Origin: JALOAD01 sp023228995 [NCBI: Candidatus Muiribacterium halophilum]
GTDB taxonomy: Bacteria; Muiribacteriota; Muiribacteriia; Muiribacteriales
Assembly: GCA_023228995.1 (NCBI GenBank)
Contig: JALOAD010000055.1
Location: 1 to 21,248 of the forward strand
DNA length: 21,248 nt
Direction of reading: 5' to 3'
A model generated the notes under the pieces. It worked only from the letters and a program-made list of their open reading frames with translations, made no database searches and had not been told where the DNA came from. The stretch's first letter is position 1; every line of letters begins with the position of its first letter. The translations under genes were made by a program, and so were the position numbers. This document shows positions 17,112 to 21,248 of this stretch, piece by piece.

Positions 17112-19286
17112 ATGAGTAAGATAAAAATATTATTTTTGGAACAACATCTATCAACAGGGGGTGCTCCAAATTTTGCTTTAAAAAGAATAGAAGCATTATC
17201 ACAAAATCCAAATTTTGAATTATTTGTAATAGAATATTCTGATATTAGTTGGGAATATGTAGTACATAAGAATAAAATCAAAGCTTTAATTAAACCTGAA
17301 AATTTCTGGACTTTAGGTGAAAATAAAAATGAAGCAATTGATATAATCATTAATAATAAAATTGATATAGTACATTTAGATGAAATGATTGAGAGTATTG
17401 GTAATGATTATTTTGCTAAAAAATTATATGATAATAAAAGAACTTGGAAGGTTGTAGAAACTTGTCACAATATATGGTTTAATCCAAATGAATCCAAAAA
17501 ATATAATCCTGATGCATATGCATTATGTACACCATGGCACTTAAAAACCTTCGAGAATACACCTTCTTATAAAGAAGTTATAATGTTCCCTATTGAAAAT
17601 AAAGTGCCTACAATTGAAGAAAAACTATCAAATATGGCATTATTGGGATTAGACACTAATAAAAAACATATTTTGAATGTGGGATTATGGACAAAGGGTA
17701 AAAATCAAGGAGAAGCTATAGAAATAGCAAAGCAACTTGAAAAAACAAATCCAGAAATTCAATTTCATTTTGTGGGAAATCAAGCACCAAATTTTGAAGA
17801 ATATTGGTCTCCTATTATGGAAGGTATACCAAGTAATGTTAAAATATGGGGGGAAAGATCTGATGTTGATACTTTTATGAAAGCTACTGATGTATTTATG
17901 TTTAATTCAACATTAGAATGCAATCCCCTTGTTTTAAGAGAGGCTATATCACATGGATTAAAAATATTATCGAGAAACTTACCTCAATATGAAGACATGT
18001 ATAATAATTATATAATAGAATTAAATAATGATATAACTACTAGTAAATATAAATTATTAGCACTTCTTGAGAAAAATAATAATTACGAAGTAAATGATGA
18101 ATTAGAATCCTATACCAATAAATTAATAAACTTTTATAATAAAATACATAACACACCAGTTATGCAAGAAAATAGAATAAATATAAATAATACTAAACCA
18201 AAAATAATTCAAAATTTCATATGCAATCCTTATTTAGAAATAACTGGAGGTGATACAGACATTTATTATAATGTGAAGTTCTATGATAATGATAATTTAA
18301 TACACGAAGATAATATAAAAACTAATCACTTTATTAAATTATATAGAGAATATTATACTAAATGGCACACTATAGTAAAAACAAATGATGAAATTATATA
18401 TGATGATATATTAGATCTAAAAAATAAAAGAGTATATATTGCAATAGAAAGTTCTTCTTTAGGTGATACATTAGCATGGGTACCATATATTAAAGAATTT
18501 AAGGAAAAACACAATTGTCATTTAATTGTAAGCACTTTTATGAATGACTTATTCAAAAAAGTATATCCTGATATTGAATTCATTGAACCAGGTGTTAATG
18601 CAGAATTTATACATGCTATGTATAAAATAGGTTGGTATTACAATGATGATAACTCTATTAACTTAAATAGAATTAAAAATAATTTTAGATTACAACCTTT
18701 ACAAAAAACAGCTAGTGATATTTTAGGACTTGATTATAAAGAAATTAAACCATTAGTTGATATAGAATACCTACCAAAAAGAAAAAAAGTTGGAATTGGG
18801 ATACACTCCACATGTCAAGCTAAATACTGGAATAATCCAAATGGTTGGCAAGAAGTAGTAGATTATTTAATATCAATTGGATATGAAGTGGTTTTATACT
18901 CTAAGGAAAATGATGGTTATATGGGTAATTACCAACCAAATGGAGTTACTAAATTTGAAGCAGGTAGTATAGAAAAATTAATGACTGATTTAACTTCATG
19001 TGAATTCTTTGTTGGTTTAGGATCTGGTTTAAGTTGGGCTGCTTGGGTGGTTGGTTTACCTATTGTAATGATATCTGGATTTAGTTATAATTATACTGAA
19101 ATGAATAATAATGTATATCAAGTAAAAGCAGATAATACATGCTCTGGTTGTTTCAATAGATATAGATTAGATCCAAGTGATTGGAATTGGTGCCCTGATC
19201 ATAAAGACACAGATAGAATGTTTGAATGTAGTAAAAATATAACATCTGATATGGTTATAGAACAAATAAAAAAGGTGATTAAATAA
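17112..19286 (+). CDS. Glycosyltransferase fusion: GT4-type N-terminal half plus TibC/Aah-like autotransporter heptosyltransferase (GT9-type) half
   Basis: The protein has 724 residues and no signal peptide, so it acts in the cytoplasm. Residues 1-345 are a GT-B glycosyltransferase of group 4: LSTGGAPN near the N-terminus (14-20), HILNVGLWTKGKNQ (186-199), FHFVGNQ (218-224) and FNSTLECNPLVLREAISHG (264-282, with the E..(N)PL...EA motif). Residues about 365-724 follow the autotransporter strand-loop-strand O-heptosyltransferase family: ITGGDTDIYYNVKFYD (377-392), YREYYTKWH, SSLGDTLAWVPYI.EF (448-463), STFMNDLF..VYP.IEF.EPG, and GLGSGLSWAAW..GLP (635-650). It ends with the four-cysteine iron finger at Cys677, Cys680, Cys694 and Cys706 (CSGC ... 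DWNWCP ... FEC). In TibC and Aah this enzyme O-heptosylates serines of secreted proteins. Donor and acceptor here are unknown. Confidence 0.88.
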   Translation: MSKIKILFLEQHLSTGGAPNFALKRIEALSQNPNFELFVIEYSDISWEYVVHKNKIKALIKPENFWTLGENKNEAIDIIINNKIDIVHLDEMIESIGNDYFAKKLYDNKRTWKVVETCHNIWFNPNESKKYNPDAYALCTPWHLKTFENTPSYKEVIMFPIENKVPTIEEKLSNMALLGLDTNKKHILNVGLWTKGKNQGEAIEIAKQLEKTNPEIQFHFVGNQAPNFEEYWSPIMEGIPSNVKIWGERSDVDTFMKATDVFMFNSTLECNPLVLREAISHGLKILSRNLPQYEDMYNNYIIELNNDITTSKYKLLALLEKNNNYEVNDELESYTNKLINFYNKIHNTPVMQENRININNTKPKIIQNFICNPYLEITGGDTDIYYNVKFYDNDNLIHEDNIKTNHFIKLYREYYTKWHTIVKTNDEIIYDDILDLKNKRVYIAIESSSLGDTLAWVPYIKEFKEKHNCHLIVSTFMNDLFKKVYPDIEFIEPGVNAEFIHAMYKIGWYYNDDNSINLNRIKNNFRLQPLQKTASDILGLDYKEIKPLVDIEYLPKRKKVGIGIHSTCQAKYWNNPNGWQEVVDYLISIGYEVVLYSKENDGYMGNYQPNGVTKFEAGSIEKLMTDLTSCEFFVGLGSGLSWAAWVVGLPIVMISGFSYNYTEMNNNVYQVKADNTCSGCFNRYRLDPSDWNWCPDHKDTDRMFECSKNITSDMVIEQIKKVIK

Positions 19287-19297
19287 TCACCTTTTTT
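19268..19297 (+). terminator. Rho-independent terminator overlapping the end of the glycosyltransferase gene
   Basis: The stem AAAAAAGGTGATT (19268-19280) pairs perfectly with AATCACCTTTTTT (19285-19297) around a 4-base loop. The stop codon (19284-19286) lies inside the hairpin, so the last six codons form its left arm. Confidence 0.9.
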
Positions 19298-19458
19298 ATT
19301 TGTTGATTTGACATCTCTATTTAAGTCACCATCTACAAGAACAGAGTTAGCCATATAATACATGCTTTGATTTCAGAAGTAGAATTATGCAACAATTTAA
19401 TAAAAATATAGATAGGCACATCAGGTAATAGAAAATATTAATAATTGTTAATTATTTT
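19298..19458. other. Non-coding gap with a coding-like relic and no assigned gene
   Basis: No complete gene is visible between the terminator and the next promoter. The stretch is noticeably less AT-rich than nearby spacers. The - strand contains a short ORF starting at 19354 (MANSVLVDGDLNRDVKSTNK..., 51 codons, running into the terminator and antisense to the glycosyltransferase gene). A second open stretch in another frame lies further upstream (19425-19363, PDVPIYIFIKLLHNSTSEIK). The + strand reads FVDLTSLFKSPSTRTELAI before TAA at about 19357. This may be the eroded remains of a gene or an unrecognised RNA. No tRNA or tmRNA shape was found. Confidence 0.3.
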
Positions 19459-19459
19459 A

Positions 19460-19486
19460 TTGTTAACTATAAAAGTTATATATTTG
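19460..19486 (+). promoter_or_regulatory. Bacteroidota housekeeping-type promoter for the smpB transcription unit
   Basis: The -7 element TATATTTG (19479-19486) fits TAnnTTTG exactly. A TTG at 19460-19462, inside TTTTATTG, is in position for the -33 element with 16 bases between. Transcription would begin near 19493, about 18 bases before the ATG of the 23-codon ORF. Confidence 0.7.
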
Positions 19487-19510
19487 CATATTAATTATAA
19501 AATAAACAAA

Positions 19511-19582
19511 ATGGATAAAAGAATTCTATTTAACACTTCAACACCCAAAGATATTTTTATCATTGGAGTTGAAAATCAATAA
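19511..19582 (+). CDS. Small 23-residue ORF or leader peptide upstream of smpB
   Basis: The ORF MDKRILFNTSTPKDIFIIGVENQ starts with ATG directly behind the best promoter in the window and an A-rich leader (AAAATAAACAAA), the same kind of start context as the other genes. It ends with TAATAA. A 69-base spacer separates it from smpB. It could be a true small protein, a leader peptide that controls smpB, or chance. No family is recognised. Confidence 0.45.
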   Translation: MDKRILFNTSTPKDIFIIGVENQ

Positions 19583-19651
19583 TAATTCATATATGTGAAA
19601 AAGAAATAATAATAACTAAAAATAAATATGGACAAAATAGAAGAATAGATT

Positions 19652-20092
19652 ATGAAATTGATAACTAAAAATAGAAAAGCATATTTTGAATATGAAATAA
19701 TAGAAATTTTTGAAGTAGGTATTATCTTACTTGGTTCTGAGGTTAAATCTATACGTAATAATAATATCAATATAAATGATTGTTATGCTTATGTATCTAA
19801 TAATGAGATATTTGTTAAAAATATGAAAATTAGTAGATATAAACAAATGCATTCTTTATTAATACATGATGAAAATAGAGAAAAAAAACTTTTATTACAT
19901 AAAAAAGAGATCAATAAAATAACTAAAGCCCTACAAGATAAAGGAACTACTTTAATTGTACTTGAAGTTTATATTAATCAAAATAAAATCAAAATTAAAT
20001 TAGCAATAGCTAAAGGTAAAAAACTTTGGAATAAAAAAGAAAGTATAAAAGCTAGAGATATAGATAGACAAACAAAACAAGAATTAAATTAA
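19652..20092 (+). CDS. smpB: SsrA-binding protein SmpB
   Basis: The protein has 146 residues, the normal SmpB length. The family hallmarks are in order: NRKAYFEYEI (8-17), GIILLGSEVKSIR (23-35), the acidic/aromatic NDCYAYV..NEIFVKNM (42-58), REKKLLLHKKEI (76-87), VYINQNKIKIKLAIAKGKK (106-124) and a basic tail with W.KKESIKARD. SmpB binds the tRNA-like part of tmRNA and brings it to stalled ribosomes (trans-translation). No ssrA gene is found in this window, so the protein would use host tmRNA or one encoded elsewhere. The ATG at 19652 fits the length of bacterial SmpB; an in-frame ATG at 19628 is cut off by TAG at 19646. The next gene begins 6 bases after the stop. Confidence 0.93.
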   Translation: MKLITKNRKAYFEYEIIEIFEVGIILLGSEVKSIRNNNININDCYAYVSNNEIFVKNMKISRYKQMHSLLIHDENREKKLLLHKKEINKITKALQDKGTTLIVLEVYINQNKIKIKLAIAKGKKLWNKKESIKARDIDRQTKQELN

Positions 20093-20098
20093 AAAATT

Positions 20099-20467
20099 AT
20101 GTGGAGACCTTGTGATGATACATTTAGTTATTTTTTAACTGATACAGAAGATTTGAGAGATAGTAGTATAGTAAAACAATATATTGAATATAATGGCTTT
20201 GATAAAGAAGTTTATGAAATTTGGCAATATATGAGTGATAATTATAAATTATATCCAAGTAAAATAACAGAACTTGGTATGGTTTATAGTTTTAATATAA
20301 ATATATTTATAGAAATTATGTTCAAAAATAAAACTCCAAATTGGTTTTCAATATTTAATAGAAATGGTAATACAACAGAACGTGGAAATTTAATTCCTAT
20401 TTATGGTTCTAATTATACTTCAATTGCTTTATATAATGAAGTGAATAAAAGAATAAAATTGAAATAA
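20099..20467 (+). CDS. Uncharacterised protein downstream of smpB
   Basis: I do not recognise this family. The protein has 122 residues, is soluble and aromatic-rich, with no signal peptide. It begins MWRPCDDTFSYFL, followed by an acidic helical part (FDKEVYEIWQYMSDNY, residues 34-49), a middle with many Phe and Ile (NINIFIEIMF, 66-75) and a C-terminal part with NRNGNTTERGN (87-97). It starts 6 bases after the smpB stop and ends before a bidirectional terminator, so it is co-transcribed with smpB. Whether it takes part in trans-translation or ribosome control is unknown. Confidence 0.75.
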   Translation: MWRPCDDTFSYFLTDTEDLRDSSIVKQYIEYNGFDKEVYEIWQYMSDNYKLYPSKITELGMVYSFNINIFIEIMFKNKTPNWFSIFNRNGNTTERGNLIPIYGSNYTSIALYNEVNKRIKLK

Positions 20468-20487
20468 TCAGGTAGATTATAAAATAC

Positions 20488-20519
20488 AAAAAGGTCTTTC
20501 TATTTGAACGACCTTTTTT
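20488..20519. terminator. Bidirectional terminator between convergent genes
   Basis: AAAAAGGTC (20488-20496) pairs with GACCTTTTTT (20510-20519). An inner TTC/GAA pairing extends the stem past a one-base mismatch. A-run and T-run flank it, so it can serve the + strand unit ending at 20467 and the - strand gene ending at 20522. Confidence 0.85.
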
Positions 20520-20521
20520 AT

Positions 20522-20896
20522 TCATTCAATTTTACTATATTTATTTTTATTTTTATGATAATTATCTAAAGTATAAGAACTAAATACTAACCAAGAATAT
20601 CCATATACATTTGTTAGTTCATTAAAAGTTATTTTACTATCTTTTTGCATTTTCTTAATAGTTTCATATAATTTTTTATTTTTATAATTACCTTTTCTAG
20701 TTGTTAAATTAATAGTCAATATACCATTTTCGTATTTATATCCATCTTGTATATGGAACTTATCCATATACTCATCATGAATTGGATCCAAAATATGCTC
20801 AATCAACCAAATACTAGCTATTTCTGCTTCTTCACTCATATATAATGGTAATGAAGTATCAACTTTTCTAAAATTCCATAGGTTAAAATATTTCAT
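20522..20896 (-). CDS. Uncharacterised 124-residue protein
   Basis: I do not recognise this family. The ATG at 20896 gives 124 residues; the TTG two codons upstream (20902) is in frame but less likely. The protein starts MKYFNLWNFRKVDTSLPLYM, has a helical part (ASIWLIEHILDPIHDEYMDKF, about 25-45), two strands (YENGILTINLT), a basic helix (KNKKLYETIKKMQKD) and an aromatic C-terminal strand (SWLVFSSYTLDNYH). No signal peptide or membrane span is visible. It ends with TGA, one of two TGA stops here. It lies 16 bases downstream of the 27-residue membrane peptide and is probably co-transcribed with it and the partial gene at the right edge. Confidence 0.7.
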   Translation of the reverse strand: MKYFNLWNFRKVDTSLPLYMSEEAEIASIWLIEHILDPIHDEYMDKFHIQDGYKYENGILTINLTTRKGNYKNKKLYETIKKMQKDSKITFNELTNVYGYSWLVFSSYTLDNYHKNKNKYSKIE

Positions 20897-20912
20897 AATC
20901 AATTAATTATTT

Positions 20913-20996
20913 TTATAATTTACATATCATTACTAAAAAAATCAATGAAATCACAAATAAAATATATTCTTTTATATTAAGTTTATGTTTTTTCAT
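20913..20996 (-). CDS. Small single-span membrane peptide (27 residues)
   Basis: The ORF MKKHKLNIKEYILFVISLIFLVMICKL has a basic N-terminus (KKHK) and one hydrophobic span (about residues 11-25). Its ATG overlaps the TGA of the upstream gene (ATGA, 20993-20996), a layout that supports real, coupled translation. It could be a lysis accessory, a membrane-targeted small protein or of unknown use. Confidence 0.55.
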   Translation of the reverse strand: MKKHKLNIKEYILFVISLIFLVMICKL

Positions 20997-21247
20997 TCTT
21001 CATATACTACCATCAAAGCACCAGTTGATGTTTTATATACAGTACCAGGTGTCAATAGTGCTTCAAGTGCTTTATCATTGTCATCATGAGTTTGTAAATT
21101 TTCATATTTCAAATTATCAAAATTAGTATAACTAATTTTTCCTTGTGGATCACGTGTTAATATCTGTGTATCTATATTTGAATAAGTTACATGTAAATAT
21201 AAATCATTATTTTGATCTAATGATACAAATTTATCTTTTGATGTATA
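20993..21247 (-). CDS. Virion-like protein, C-terminal part (continues beyond the right edge)
   Basis: Eighty-four residues are visible up to a TGA at 20993-20995; the N-terminus lies past the right end. The visible part is beta-rich and polar (DQNNDLYLHVTYSNIDTQILT, split by polar turns) with a final stretch ALLTPGTVYKTSTGALMVVYEE that resembles the ends of phage fibre or structural proteins. No motif fixes a function. It heads a - strand unit with the 27-residue membrane peptide (4-base overlap) and the 124-residue protein. Confidence 0.6.
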   Translation of the reverse strand, partial: YTSKDKFVSLDQNNDLYLHVTYSNIDTQILTRDPQGKISYTNFDNLKYENLQTHDDNDKALEALLTPGTVYKTSTGALMVVYEE

Positions 21248-21248
21248 A

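Noticed and set aside
19287-19651. A tmRNA (ssrA) or tRNA gene next to smpB
   Set aside because: No tag-peptide reading frame ending in Leu-Ala-Ala, no T-arm consensus and no acceptor stem could be found on either strand.
19628-20092. In-frame upstream extension of smpB through a TAG (ATG at 19628, TAG at 19646), hinting at TAG recoding
   Set aside because: The long structural ORFs have no in-frame TAG, and the start at 19652 already gives a normal SmpB. Rare use of TAG as stop is expected in such AT-rich DNA.
19418-20485. Similar words ATCAGGTA...AAAATA near 19420 and 20468 as an attachment-site-like direct repeat
   Set aside because: Only eight bases match without gaps, which is weak in AT-rich DNA, and no integrase gene is present.
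20897-20902. TTG start for the 126-residue version of the 20522-20896 gene
   Set aside because: An ATG two codons downstream (20896) is in frame, and ATG starts are used by the other genes in the window.

Overview
This window looks like part of a large, tailed bacteriophage (or a prophage or phage-like contig) of a Bacteroidota host. It is very AT-rich. Translation starts sit behind A-rich leaders with no Shine-Dalgarno sequence. Two promoters match the Bacteroidota housekeeping pattern (TTTG ... TAnnTTTG). The phage identity is inferred from a T4 gp47/SbcD-like nuclease, a 985-residue tape-measure-like protein, a 1862-residue virion-type protein, a 416-residue appendage protein with a Bacteroidota-phage type N-terminus, and a virion-like C-terminal fragment at the right edge. 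A host with a type IX secretion system (T9SS) is suggested by a gene that carries a T9SS sorting domain.

Layout. 1-1627 (+): the end of a ribbon-helix-helix protein, the SbcD/gp47-like nuclease and a gamma-glutamylcyclotransferase-like protein, closed by a terminator. 1715-7303 (+): one giant structural gene, ending in a bidirectional terminator. 7362-11984 (-): four co-directional genes led by the tape-measure-like protein, including a small tail-anchored protein and what may be a catalytically dead metallopeptidase relative. 12047-12319 (+): a small gene with a T4-like capsid-targeting-like N-terminus. 12309-15010 (-): a nucleotidyltransferase, an unknown protein and the appendage protein. 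15151-20467 (+): an accessory block with the T9SS-type surface protein, a two-domain glycosyltransferase fusion, a 23-codon small ORF, SmpB and an unknown protein. 20522-21248 (-): an unknown protein, a 27-residue membrane peptide and the C-terminus of a virion-like protein.

The most striking part is the accessory block. A signal-peptide plus T9SS-sorting-domain protein (BspA-type leucine-rich repeats, GCDS repeats, two FN3-like domains) lies next to a fusion of a GT4-type glycosyltransferase with a complete autotransporter-heptosyltransferase (TibC/Aah-like) module, including its four-cysteine iron finger. Both look adapted to the outer surface of the infected host. The T9SS gene and the smpB transcription unit each have a recognisable host-type promoter, which I could not find in front of the structural genes. 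The block may therefore be expressed early or in the absence of phage factors (inference).

All 20 coding ends that I could read use TAA (18) or TGA (2); none uses TAG. The long structural ORFs contain no in-frame TAG, so there is no sign of TAG recoding.
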